Shown: one piece after another, positions 1 to 7,812 of the stretch
How positions within the stretch are numbered: the first letter of the stretch is position 1
Layout of the letters: each line of letters starts with the position of its first letter
From: Galactobacter valiniphilus
Lineage (GTDB): Bacteria > Actinomycetota > Actinomycetes > Actinomycetales > Micrococcaceae
Length of the DNA stretch: 59,603 bases
Reading direction: 5' to 3'
Assembly: GCF_003575975.1 (NCBI RefSeq)
Contig: NZ_QQXK01000026.1
Location: 1-59,603, forward strand
The notes under the pieces: generated by a model
Told to the model about the DNA's origin: nothing
The model's input: only the letters and a program-made list of their open reading frames with translations
Database searches by the model: none
Program-made: the position numbers and the translations under genes

Positions 1-176
1 TCGCGTTCTTCGACCGGTCCGGCACCAGCAACGGCCCCACGGAGGCCATCAACGGCCGCCTCGAACACCTCCGCGGCTCCGCCCTGGGCTTCCGGAACCT
101 CACGCACTACATCGCGCGGAGTCTGCTCGAGTCCGGAGGCTTCAGACCCCACCTACACCCTCGATTGCGATGAGCC
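1..176 (+). mobile_element. right end of an ISL3-type insertion sequence (partial)
   Basis: The first bases encode the C-terminus of an ISL3-family transposase and then run directly into an ABC permease reading frame. Read on the other strand, the junction begins GGCTCATCGCAATCGAGG. This has the GGCTC start expected of an ISL3 terminal inverted repeat, so the element probably ends near 173-176. The left end, the matching repeat and the 8-bp target duplication lie outside the window, so the exact boundary is inferred. Confidence 0.65.
3..173 (+). CDS. ISL3-family transposase, C-terminal fragment
   Basis: The gene is open at the left window edge; only the last 56 codons are visible, ending at TGA 171-173. 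The fragment reads FFDRSGTSNGPTEAINGRLE, followed by an HLRGSALGFRNLTHYIARSL segment and an LHPRL-type tail, as at the end of ISL3 (DDE) transposases. The conserved glutamate of the catalytic triad is probably the one in PTEAINGRLE. The stop codon overlaps the ATG of the truncated permease that follows (ATGA at 170-173), so transposase translation could be coupled to it. The family call is from recognition of the sequence; activity cannot be judged. Confidence 0.8.
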   Translation, partial: AFFDRSGTSNGPTEAINGRLEHLRGSALGFRNLTHYIARSLLESGGFRPHLHPRLR

Positions 177-523
177 AGATGAGCCGCCCGTACGTCGAGA
201 CGGCGCGCGTGCTCGGCCTCTCCGGGCCGCGCATCCTCTTCCGCCACGTGGTCCCGAACGTCGCCCCCGTGATGCTCGCCAACGCCCTGCTCAACGTCTC
301 CTTCGCGCTCGTGGCGATCTCTTCGCTCTCCTTCCTCGGCATCGGCGCCGGGGTGGGCACCGCCGATTGGGGCCTGCAGCTCGCCGACGGCCGGGCCCTC
401 CTCGGCAGCAATCCGCTCGCCTCCATCGCTCCGGGCCTGGCCATCGTCGCCACCGCCACGAGCGTCAACCTGCTCGGCCACTGGCTGGCCGAGCGCCTCG
501 AGAAGAAGGCGGTGGCCCGATGA
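170..523 (+). pseudogene. DppC-type ABC permease, 5'-truncated by the insertion sequence
   Basis: The 117-residue product is only the C-terminal part of a dipeptide/oligopeptide/nickel (DppC/OppC-type) permease, normally about 280-320 residues. It keeps the cytoplasmic EAA loop that docks the ATPase (YVETARVLGLSGPRILFRH, residues about 8-26). The last two or three membrane segments follow (VAPVMLANALLNVSFALVAI; LASIAPGLAIVATATSV). The N-terminal membrane segments are replaced by insertion-sequence DNA. An ATG at 170 supplied at the junction leaves the remainder in frame. Such a fragment is unlikely to transport anything alone. Its stop overlaps the ATPase start (ATGA at 520-523), the original operon arrangement. 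Confidence 0.85.
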
Positions 524-2232
524 GCGCACCCATCCTTGAACGGGTCCCCGAGGCCCCGGCCGCCACGGTGCTCTCGGCCGCGGGACTGAGCGTGAGCGGA
601 CCGCGCGGCGTCATCGTCGAGCCGCTCGACCTCAAGCTGAGCGCCGGGCAGACCCTCGTGGTGGTCGGCGAGTCGGGCTCCGGCAAGACCCTCACGGCCC
701 GCGCCCTCACGGGCCTGCTCCCGACGGGGATCACGGCCAGCGGCGCGCTGGAGCTCAACGGGCGCGGCCTGGCCCCCGGTTCAAAGGAGCTGGCCGCGGC
801 CCGCGGCGGCGGCATCACGCTGCTGCTCCAGGACCCCTTCACCTCACTCTCGCCGACCCACCGCGTGGGACGGCAGATCGGCTGGGCCTTGGGTGGCTCC
901 GCGGCGGCCCGCTCGGCGCGCGTCGCGGCGCTCCTGGCCGAGGTGGGTCTCGACGCCTCCGTCGCGAGCAAGCGACCGTTCGAGCTCTCGGGCGGCATGC
1001 GCCAGCGCGTCGCCCTCGCCGCGGCGCTCGCCGCCGATCCCTCGGTGCTCATCGCCGATGAGCCGACGACGGCGCTCGACGTCACGACCCAGCGCGAGGT
1101 GCTCGACCTCATCGACGAGCTCCAGGCCAAGCGCGGCATGGCGCTGCTGCTCATCACCCACGACCTCGCCGTGGCCCGTGATCGTGCGGACGAGGCCCTC
1201 GTGATGCGCCACGGCAAGGTCCTCGAGAGGGGCCCCGCCTCGCGGGTGCTCTTCGACCCGGAGCACGAGTACACGCGCTCCCTGCTCGCCGCCGACCTCG
1301 GCGTCGAGGCGGCCGAGGCCCTCGCCGAGGGCGAGTCGCTGCCCGACGGCGCCGGCCAGGACGTGGACCGGGCCGGCGACTCGGCGACCACCCCGGCGAG
1401 CGTGGTCCCGGGCGCCGGCCGGCGCGGGACCGACGGTGACGGCGCAACCCAACCGTCCGACGTCGTGCGTTCCGGTGCGGGCGGTGCGCTCCTGCGCGTC
1501 ACCGGGCTGCGCAAGTCCTTCCCGGGCCAGGCCAGGCCGGCACTGGCCGGGGTGGACCTGGAGCTGGCCGATGGGCAGACGCTGGCCGTCGTGGGCGAAT
1601 CCGGCTCGGGCAAGACCACGTTGGCCCGCTGCCTCGTGGGGCTGGAACGCCCCGACGCGGGGAGCATCGAGTTCCTCGGCCGCGCCACGGGACCGCGCCG
1701 GGCGCAGATCGTGTTCCAGGATCCGTACTCCGCGCTCAACCCGGCGCGCAGCATCGGCGCGGGGCTCGAGGAGGCCGCCGCCGTGGGTGGTGGCGTCCGC
1801 ACGCCGGGCGAACTGCTGGAGCTCGTGGGCCTGCCCGCCGACTACGCCCCGCGGCGCCCGGCCGCGCTCTCCGGCGGCGAGCGGCAGCGCGTCGCCATCG
1901 CCCGGGCCCTCGCCGTGGAGCCCGAGCTGCTGATCCTCGACGAGTCGGTCTCCGCCTTGGACGTGTCCGTCCAGGCGCAGATCCTGGCGCTGCTCGCGCG
2001 GCTCCAGGAGCGCCTTGGGCTCAGCATGCTCTTCATCACCCACGACCTGTCGGTGGCCCGCGCGGTCTCCTCGAGCGTGGTGGTGCTGCGCCACGGCGAG
2101 GTGGTGGAGCGCGGCTCCACGGCCTCGGTCCTGTTCGACCCCCAGCACGAGTACACCCAGGCCCTGCTCGCCTCCATCCCGGGGCGCGGCGCGGCACACG
2201 AACAGCAGTCAGGAGCACGCGATGCGCGTTGA
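520..2232 (+). CDS. fused double ATPase of a peptide-type ABC transporter (DppD-DppF-like)
   Basis: This 570-residue protein carries two complete ABC ATPase domains in one chain, corresponding to DppD and DppF. Each half has a Walker A (GESGSGKTLTARALTG near residue 45; GESGSGKTTLARCLVG near 360), an ABC signature (LSGGMRQRVALAAAL; LSGGERQRVAIARAL) and a Walker B (VLIADEPTTALDV; LLILDESVSALDV). A Gly/Ala-rich linker separates them. Each half ends with the DPEHEYTRSLL/DPQHEYTQALL segment typical of oligopeptide ATPases. It would energise uptake of peptides or nickel, but the permease just upstream is truncated, so its partner must be elsewhere or lost. ATG 520 overlaps the permease stop; an in-frame upstream ATG (367) lies inside the permease gene and is rejected. 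The 3' end overlaps the next gene by 11 bp. Confidence 0.93.
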   Translation: MSAPILERVPEAPAATVLSAAGLSVSGPRGVIVEPLDLKLSAGQTLVVVGESGSGKTLTARALTGLLPTGITASGALELNGRGLAPGSKELAAARGGGITLLLQDPFTSLSPTHRVGRQIGWALGGSAAARSARVAALLAEVGLDASVASKRPFELSGGMRQRVALAAALAADPSVLIADEPTTALDVTTQREVLDLIDELQAKRGMALLLITHDLAVARDRADEALVMRHGKVLERGPASRVLFDPEHEYTRSLLAADLGVEAAEALAEGESLPDGAGQDVDRAGDSATTPASVVPGAGRRGTDGDGATQPSDVVRSGAGGALLRVTGLRKSFPGQARPALAGVDLELADGQTLAVVGESGSGKTTLARCLVGLERPDAGSIEFLGRATGPRRAQIVFQDPYSALNPARSIGAGLEEAAAVGGGVRTPGELLELVGLPADYAPRRPAALSGGERQRVAIARALAVEPELLILDESVSALDVSVQAQILALLARLQERLGLSMLFITHDLSVARAVSSSVVVLRHGEVVERGSTASVLFDPQHEYTQALLASIPGRGAAHEQQSGARDAR

Positions 2233-3295
2233 GTTCAGGCCCGTCACGGACGACATCGAGGCCGTGGCCCCGTGGACCGCGGGGGTGCCGGCCGAACTGC
2301 TGGCGCACTGGAAGAGCAGCCATCCCCACCAGCAGCGCACGCTTGTCGCCGTCCTGGGGGAGGAGGACGAGGTGCAGGCCGTGGGCCTCGAGGTGCACCG
2401 GCCCACGACGGCCTATGCCAAGCTGCTGCCCGTGCACGCGGCGCGCGCCGAGGCTGAGGCGGCCCTCGTGGCGGCGGTCGAGGAGCGGGCCTTCGCCGCC
2501 GGCGCGGCCGTGGTCAAGCGCGAGGTCCCGCGCGAGCTGGTCGGTTCCCCCGCGTGGGAGGCGGCCCTGGCCGCCGGATACGTGGCCCCGGAGGTGCCGG
2601 AGACGGCGGCCCCCGTGCTGGCCGCTCGCGACACGGTCCCCGCCGGCCTGCTCCGCTTCAAGGGGGAGGGCCCCCGTGGGGGGCTGCCGTACTACCGGCA
2701 GACCACCGACTTCACGTGCGGTCCCGTCTCCGCCCATGTGGCGCTGACGTCCCTGGGGCTCCTGCCTGAGCTCACGCGGGAGGAGGAGCTGCGGCTGTGG
2801 CGCGAGGCGACCACCACCGAAGGCTGCGATCCGCTGGGCCTGGCGCTCGCGGCGTCGTCCCGCGGCGCCCAGGTGGAGGTGCACCTTTCCACGACCGAAC
2901 CGATCCTGCTCGAGCTGGCCGCCGACGGGAACAATGCGGATCTGCGCCGCTTCATCCAGCGGGGCTTCCGCGAGCGCGTCGTGGAGGCGGGCATCCCGCT
3001 GCACACGCGCGCGTTTACCCTCGAGGACCTGGACGCCGCCCTGGACTCCGGCGCCGTGGTGGCCGTGCTGATCGAGGAACTCGGCATGCACGCGGAGAGC
3101 TGCCCGCACTGGATCGCCGTGCACTCGCGCGAGGGCGACGTCTACTACGCGCAGGACCCGTGGACGGACGCCGACGAGTCCGAATCGTGGCTCGACGGGC
3201 ACGCCCTGCCGCTGCCGCGCACGAGCCTGGATCGCATGGCCTGGTACGGCAAGCCCGCCGTGCGCGCCATGGTCACCCTGCGCCGCCTGGCGTGA
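2222..3295 (+). CDS. C39-like cysteine peptidase family protein with N-terminal GNAT-like region
   Basis: The 357-residue product has two parts. Residues 1 to about 150 resemble a GNAT acetyltransferase-like fold (inferred from composition and length). Residues about 155-345 look like a C39/papain-like peptidase. The catalytic set is visible: Cys166 in TDFTCGPVSA, His296 in CPHWIAVHS and Asp312 in YAQDPW. A glutamine in YYRQTTD would be the oxyanion residue. C39 peptidases usually process leader peptides of exported peptides, but this stand-alone cytosolic form is better described as a peptidase C39-like (DUF3335-type) protein of unknown substrate. It overlaps the ATPase gene by 11 bp and is followed at 53 bp by a cupin regulator, suggesting one peptide-handling operon. 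Confidence 0.8.
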   Translation: MRVEFRPVTDDIEAVAPWTAGVPAELLAHWKSSHPHQQRTLVAVLGEEDEVQAVGLEVHRPTTAYAKLLPVHAARAEAEAALVAAVEERAFAAGAAVVKREVPRELVGSPAWEAALAAGYVAPEVPETAAPVLAARDTVPAGLLRFKGEGPRGGLPYYRQTTDFTCGPVSAHVALTSLGLLPELTREEELRLWREATTTEGCDPLGLALAASSRGAQVEVHLSTTEPILLELAADGNNADLRRFIQRGFRERVVEAGIPLHTRAFTLEDLDAALDSGAVVAVLIEELGMHAESCPHWIAVHSREGDVYYAQDPWTDADESESWLDGHALPLPRTSLDRMAWYGKPAVRAMVTLRRLA

Positions 3296-3348
3296 GAGGC
3301 TGGCGAGGCCCGCCCCGAGCGGCAGGCCTCGCCCCCGAGAGGAACACC

Positions 3349-3912
3349 ATGCCCCCAGAGACCGGACCGGCCGACGCGACCCGTGCGGCCATCGCCCAGC
3401 ACGCCCGAGCCCTGCGCACCGCGCAAGGCATGTCGGTGCGCGCGCTCGCCGAGGCGGCCGGCATCTCGCCTGCGCTGGTGTCCCAGCTCGAGCACGGGCA
3501 GGCCAACCCCACGGTGGAGGTGCTCGCCGCCGTCGCCTCGGCGCTCGGGACGAGCCTCTCCGAGCTGGCCAAGATCCCGCAGAGCGGACCCACCGTGCTG
3601 CGCGCCCCCGTCAAAGGATCGGGCGAGGACCTCGAGGGTCGCACCCTCCTGCCCTCCGCCGGTGCGCGCCGCGTGGAGATGTACGAGATGTTCCTGGCGC
3701 CCGAGGCCGGGCAACAGAGCGCGCCGCACGGCGTGGGCTCCGAGGAGGTCGCCTATGTGGTCTCCGGCGCCGTCACCGTCTCCACCGACGAGTGGAGCGT
3801 GCTGCTCAAGGTCGGGGACGCGATCCGCTTCCCGGCCGAGGCCGAGCACGCCTACCGGGCCGGTGCCCGCGGCGTTCGGCTCGTCACCGCAGTGAGCATG
3901 CCGACGGCCTGA
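3349..3912 (+). CDS. XRE-family transcriptional regulator with C-terminal cupin domain
   Basis: The 187-residue protein has an N-terminal Cro/CI-type helix-turn-helix (residues about 13-70; MSVRALAEAAGISPALVSQL) and a C-terminal cupin_2 barrel (about 105-180; LAPEAGQQSAPHGVGSEEVA, then GDAIRFPAEAEHAYRA). Regulators of this layout (PuuR/SutR type) bind small ligands in the cupin and usually control neighbouring uptake or catabolic genes. The start ATG is preceded by a GAGAGGA ribosome-binding site. It probably regulates the peptide transporter/peptidase genes in front of it; this is inferred from position. Confidence 0.88.
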   Translation: MPPETGPADATRAAIAQHARALRTAQGMSVRALAEAAGISPALVSQLEHGQANPTVEVLAAVASALGTSLSELAKIPQSGPTVLRAPVKGSGEDLEGRTLLPSAGARRVEMYEMFLAPEAGQQSAPHGVGSEEVAYVVSGAVTVSTDEWSVLLKVGDAIRFPAEAEHAYRAGARGVRLVTAVSMPTA

Positions 3913-4150
3913 GGTCAGCTCAGCGGGTCGCGGGCATCCGCGGCTGGCGTTCCGCCGCCGGCGGCAGGCTTCAGTGCCGTTCTGTGACGCGGCACGACGA
4001 CGCATGAACGGCCAAGGCGCCCGCCTTGCCTGGGCGGGCGGCGAGTGAGCAGAGTGGTCGGCGGGAGCTCGCGCGGGCCGACGCAGACGAGCACTACACG
4101 AGACGATGCGGCGTCCCAGCGCGCCGCCGTCCCCTTCGAGAGGAAGCACC

Positions 4151-4882
4151 ATGACCGCCCTGGCCAGCCCCGTCGATATCGACGCCTTTGGTGAGTACGA
4201 GCGTCCCGCCGACGCGCCGGGCCGGGAGCCCTTCACCGGCCGCCTCGGCACCGCGGAGTTCCCGATCGAGCCCGGGCGCTACCACCTGTACGCCGGCTGG
4301 TTCTGCCCGTGGGCTCACCGCGTCACGCTCTCCCGTGCCTTGAACGGCCTCGAGGAGTACATCTCGCTTTCCTGGATCGACAACGAGCGCGATGCCCGCG
4401 GCTGGGCGTTCCGCGAGGGGACCGGCGAGGACCCGGTCAACGGCTTCGAGTTCCTGCGCGAGGCCTACCGCCTGGCCCGACCCGGCTATGACGGCCACGT
4501 CTCCGTGCCCCTGCTCTGGGACAAGGTCGCCAACACGGCGGTCAGCAACGACCCGGCCTCTCTCGCGCTGAGCTTCCCGGCCGACTTTGACGCGGTGATC
4601 GACCCGGAGACGTCCACGGCGCCGCCCGCCCTGCGGGAGAAGATCGCCGAGGTGGAGCGCTTCCTGCGCCTGGAGCCCAACGGCCCCACCGAATGGGACG
4701 GGCTGCTGGGCGGACGAGAGTACGTGCTCGGCGAGCGGCTCACCGAGGCGGATCTCTACCTCTGGGTCAAGCTCGTCCGCTATCCACTCGACGACGAGGC
4801 CTGGCCGGCGCTCGCCGAGTATCGAGACCGACTCATGGCCCTGCCCGCGTTCGCCGCCACGACGGACCGGTCCACGTACTAA
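4151..4882 (+). CDS. glutathionyl-hydroquinone-reductase-like (GST omega-type) protein
   Basis: The 243-residue protein starts with a thioredoxin-like N-terminal domain carrying the hallmark GWFCPWAHR (Cys52 as the catalytic residue). A helical GST C-terminal domain follows, with RLTEADLYLWVKLVRYP near residues 196-213. This matches the ECM4/YqjG S-glutathionyl-hydroquinone reductase superfamily, though it is shorter than the usual 310-330 residues. Actinobacteria mostly use mycothiol rather than glutathione, so the physiological thiol is probably different (inference). ATG 4151 follows GAGAGGAAGC, a good ribosome-binding site; an in-frame ATG at 4106 lacks one. Confidence 0.8.
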   Translation: MTALASPVDIDAFGEYERPADAPGREPFTGRLGTAEFPIEPGRYHLYAGWFCPWAHRVTLSRALNGLEEYISLSWIDNERDARGWAFREGTGEDPVNGFEFLREAYRLARPGYDGHVSVPLLWDKVANTAVSNDPASLALSFPADFDAVIDPETSTAPPALREKIAEVERFLRLEPNGPTEWDGLLGGREYVLGERLTEADLYLWVKLVRYPLDDEAWPALAEYRDRLMALPAFAATTDRSTY

Positions 4883-5007
4883 CGAGGGGAGCCCCGCGGC
4901 TGCGCCCCGGCAGGGCGTTCGCTCGTCTCCGTGTCGTTCCTTCCCCGCACCGCTCGCGCTGTCGGCCGGGCGTGCGAAGGGCAGGAACACGCGGCAATGC
5001 CGACGTA

Positions 5008-5029
5008 CGCCCCGCCGAAGGGCGGGGCG
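5008..5029 (+). terminator. intrinsic terminator-like hairpin after the reductase gene
   Basis: A perfect 9-bp stem (CGCCCCGCC/GGCGGGGCG) closes a GAAG loop 125 bp after the reductase stop and about 48 bp before dapF. No T-run follows, as is common for GC-rich actinobacterial terminators. Confidence 0.5.
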
Positions 5030-5076
5030 CGTCGCGAAGGTGAGCGTGCGCCGTCGTGCACCGTAGGGTTGAACCC

Positions 5077-6018
5077 ATGAACCCCCAGGACCGCATCGAC
5101 GCCGTGGCCGCCCTGACCGGGCTGGCCTTTTCCAAAGTGCACGCGACCGGCAACGACTTCGTGATGATCTCCGCCCCCGCGGGCGAGCGCGACGTCACGG
5201 CGGCCCAGGTCGCGGCGCTGTGCGATCGGCACCTTGGGCTCGGCGGCGACGGGCTGATCCGCGCCATCCGCTCCGAGTCGTTGGCCGAGGGGCGCGCCGC
5301 ACTCGCCGCCGATCCGGGCGCCGAGTGGTTCATGGACTACCGCAACGGCGACGGTTCCATCGCCGAGATGTGCGGCAACGGCGTGCGCGCCTTTGCGCAC
5401 TTCCTGCTGCTCGAGGGGCTGGCCGAGATGCCCGCCGACGGCCTGCGCATCGGCACCCGCGCGGGCGTCAAGGTGGTGCGCCGCTCCGGGGACGGCTACA
5501 GCGTGGACATGGGTCCCTGGGAGTTCATTCATCCCGAGCGCGCCGAGGCCGACGCGATGGATTCGCTCGTGACGACCGCCGGCCTGTCCGTGCCGCGCCC
5601 CTCGCTGTCCGTCAGCATGGGCAATCCGCACACCGTGGTCGCGCTGCCCGATGTGGCCGAGCTGGCCGCCGCCGATCTGCACACCCTGCCAGCCGTGGAG
5701 CCGCTGCCGCCGAACGGCATCAACGTGGAGTACGTGGTCCCGTCGGAGCCGCTCGTGGTGGATCGCGTGGCGGCGATCGACATGCGCGTGCACGAACGCG
5801 GCGTGGGGGAGACGCTGTCCTGCGGCACCGGGATCTGCGCGGCAGTGGTGGCCGTGCGGCACTGGGCAGGCCCGGCCGGGTGCGACGCCGCGGCGTGGGC
5901 CGTGGCCGTTCCCGGCGGCGTGTGCGGCGTGCGCTTCGTGCAGGCGCCCGACGGCGCGGAGCACGTCGTGCTCTCGGGTCCCGCAGTGCGCGTGGCCACC
6001 GGCGTCCTGGGGGTCTGA
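5077..6018 (+). CDS. dapF: diaminopimelate epimerase
   Basis: Converts LL- to meso-diaminopimelate for lysine and peptidoglycan synthesis in the cytosol. The 313-residue protein shows the substrate-binding KVHATGNDFV start, GLGGDGLIR, and the two catalytic cysteines of the PLP-independent racemase: Cys99 in MCGNGVRAF and Cys249 in SCGTGICAA. The length is slightly above the usual 270-300. ATG 5077 sits 7 nt after TAGGGT, so the mRNA is probably leaderless. A GTG at 5056 would lie upstream of that promoter box. The gene stands alone here. Confidence 0.95.
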   Translation: MNPQDRIDAVAALTGLAFSKVHATGNDFVMISAPAGERDVTAAQVAALCDRHLGLGGDGLIRAIRSESLAEGRAALAADPGAEWFMDYRNGDGSIAEMCGNGVRAFAHFLLLEGLAEMPADGLRIGTRAGVKVVRRSGDGYSVDMGPWEFIHPERAEADAMDSLVTTAGLSVPRPSLSVSMGNPHTVVALPDVAELAAADLHTLPAVEPLPPNGINVEYVVPSEPLVVDRVAAIDMRVHERGVGETLSCGTGICAAVVAVRHWAGPAGCDAAAWAVAVPGGVCGVRFVQAPDGAEHVVLSGPAVRVATGVLGV

Positions 6019-6080
6019 GCTAAGAGGCGCTCGGGCGCTGTTGCTCTCTGCCGCTCGTTGCACCCCGTCGCTCGTGACGC

Positions 6081-6965
6081 TCAGCCGCCCGGCGGGACGC
6101 ATCCCGGGGCCGTTGATCCTGGCGTGCACGCGGCTTGGACCTGGTAGTGCTTGGTGCGCCAGATCTGTAGCGGCATGGGCGTGGAGTTGACGGTCGCGGT
6201 GCCCGGGATCGTTTGGGCGGGGCCGCCGTTGACGGAGAACGTGCCCGCGTAGTGCGTGGTGAGCGTGATGCTGTATTTGCCGGTTTCCTTGTAGACGTGG
6301 CCGGTGGTGGTGGGGGTTTCGAAGCCGTCGTCCTTGAGCGGGCCGCCCGGAGTGCTGGTGGTTTTGCTGGTGCCGTCTCCGTAACCGAAGTCGTAGCGGA
6401 CGGGCGTGACCGTGATGGTGACCGATTGCCCCAGGATCGTGGTGTTCAGGGTGTGCGACGAGCCATCGGCGTAGATGTTGGTGTTGGCGTTGCGCAGCGA
6501 GAAGCCGTTGAGCTGGGAACGCAGGGCGCTGGCCGGGATCGGCAGGCTGGCCATCTGCTGCTGCACTGAGCCGGGCGTGACGACCGGGGGCGCTGCCGGG
6601 GCGTTGGGGACCTGCGGGGCGTTTGCGGCCGCTGGGGCCTGCTGGCCGCGGCAACCAGTCATCCCACTGAACCCGGCGGCTTGACCCATTCCGCAATTGC
6701 GGAAGTTGTCAAAGAGGATTTGCGCCGGCGTCTTGGCCGACTTGTGGGAACTTGACACGTGCGGCTTGTTCGACGGTGATCGCTGAGGCTGGGTGGCCGG
6801 TGAATTCTTGCCGGGCTTTGAAGGTGACGACACTCGCCCGTCGTCCGAGCGGTGCCCCTTCACCCGGATTGAATCTCCGAATACGTCGCCGTTGAATCCC
6901 AACTCGAGCGGGAGCGATGTCGTAAGTAGGCCCGCAACGAGTGGAACGACCATCAGACCTTTCAT
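6081..6965 (-). CDS. secreted PKD-domain-like protein
   Basis: The 294-residue product begins with a signal-peptide-like stretch (MKGLMVVPLVAGLLTTSLPL). A Ser/Pro/Lys-rich linker and a cysteine pair (FRNCGMG, MTGCRGQ) follow. The C-terminal part contains YDFGYGDG and a GHVYKETGKYSITLTT segment, the signature of a PKD-type beta-sandwich. Two further cysteines lie at the C-terminus. No enzyme motif is seen, so it is probably a cell-surface or secreted protein of unknown role. Its ATG overlaps the stop of the upstream lipoprotein gene (ATGA at 6965-6962), so the two are translationally coupled. Base composition is visibly less GC-rich than in neighbouring housekeeping genes. Confidence 0.75.
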   Translation of the reverse strand: MKGLMVVPLVAGLLTTSLPLELGFNGDVFGDSIRVKGHRSDDGRVSSPSKPGKNSPATQPQRSPSNKPHVSSSHKSAKTPAQILFDNFRNCGMGQAAGFSGMTGCRGQQAPAAANAPQVPNAPAAPPVVTPGSVQQQMASLPIPASALRSQLNGFSLRNANTNIYADGSSHTLNTTILGQSVTITVTPVRYDFGYGDGTSKTTSTPGGPLKDDGFETPTTTGHVYKETGKYSITLTTHYAGTFSVNGGPAQTIPGTATVNSTPMPLQIWRTKHYQVQAACTPGSTAPGCVPPGG

Positions 6966-7657
6966 AGCTGACCCATCTCGAGGATGGTCCAACGGCCGTC
7001 GGTAAATCTCAAGTCAATGGACACGGAATGCACTTGTGACTCGTGACGTGGCGAAAAGCCTGTTGCCGAGCCCGCAGGAAAGTACTCATATGGAGGTTCG
7101 TGGAGAGTCGCGAGGATCGAGGCGTCGGCTTTTGAAGTGCCGGTGCCCTGGCCCTGAATGTCGGTGATCGTTACTGGCACTCCAACCCTCCAGATTCCTT
7201 CACTAGAGGCAGCGGTCGCAGCGGTGGCCGACCCCGAGCAAAATTTGCTGGTCTTCTCGCAGGCGGCAAGAAACGGCCCGGTGTCGCCGCTTTCGCGCAT
7301 GTAGTTGTACGTCGAGATCCAGTACTGGATGAACGCCTTCTGGCCCTCGAGGTCCTTCTTCTTGGCGGCCTCCGGCATGACGGGCTTCGGCACGTTCTTG
7401 GCCGGCGAAGTCGACGTGGCTGGCTGGTAGGCGTTCGGATCAAGACTGGACGCGCCGGTTCCGCCGGTGCCCGTGGCACCCGGGCTGGCCGAGGCTGGAA
7501 GCCCGGTGGGCGCCGTCGTGCCGGTGGGGGAGCTGCCCGGCGCGGAGAGGGTTCCCGCGGGCGGGTCACCCGGCCCCGTGCACGCCGTCAGCGCGGCCGC
7601 GCAGGCGAGGGCGAGCGCAATTGCCGCCCCGGCCAACGAACTCCTGCGTTGCGACAT
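6962..7657 (-). CDS. DUF6318-type lipoprotein
   Basis: The 231-residue product has a lipoprotein signal (MSQRRSSLAG, hydrophobic Ala/Leu core, lipobox LTAC with Cys26). A long Pro/Gly/Thr/Ser linker follows, then a domain with AFIQYWISTYNYMRESGDTG and a cysteine pair (LAACEKTSKFCSG). This matches the DUF6318 lipoproteins of Micrococcaceae, which often precede a PKD-domain gene. Function is unknown. The start chosen has AAGGGGG upstream; a longer frame to 7705 has no such site. It is the first gene of a two-gene operon with the PKD-like protein. Confidence 0.75.
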   Translation of the reverse strand: MSQRRSSLAGAAIALALACAAALTACTGPGDPPAGTLSAPGSSPTGTTAPTGLPASASPGATGTGGTGASSLDPNAYQPATSTSPAKNVPKPVMPEAAKKKDLEGQKAFIQYWISTYNYMRESGDTGPFLAACEKTSKFCSGSATAATAASSEGIWRVGVPVTITDIQGQGTGTSKADASILATLHEPPYEYFPAGSATGFSPRHESQVHSVSIDLRFTDGRWTILEMGQL

Positions 7658-7719
7658 CTCGCCCCCTTGAGAACACGTAGTCGCACATCTTAGACCAAAA
7701 ATCACGGTGTTGGGAGATG

Positions 7720-7728
7720 TTATCCACA
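7720..7728 (+). promoter_or_regulatory. single consensus DnaA box
   Basis: TTATCCACA, the exact DnaA-box consensus, lies in the 155-bp gap between the divergently organised lipoprotein start and the methyltransferase terminator. It is a lone copy with no cluster or AT-rich unwinding region, so it is not an origin. It may be a DnaA titration or regulatory site, or chance. Confidence 0.35.
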
Positions 7729-7772
7729 GTATCTGTCAAGGCGCCCCTGTGAGGGGATCGGGCGCCAAAAAA

Positions 7773-7798
7773 AGGGGCCCCGCCGCGGCGGGACCCCT
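7773..7798 (-). terminator. intrinsic terminator of the methyltransferase gene
   Basis: A GC-rich hairpin (AGGGGCCCCGCC / GGCGGGACCCCT) is followed on the minus strand by a run of seven T (complement of the A-run at 7767-7773). It lies 14 bp after the stop of the methyltransferase gene. Confidence 0.85.
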
Positions 7799-7812
7799 AG
7801 GAGTTGTGGACC

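Noticed and set aside
7720-7728. Replication origin at the DnaA box
   Set aside because: Only one box, no dnaA/dnaN/gyrB neighbours and no AT-rich unwinding element.
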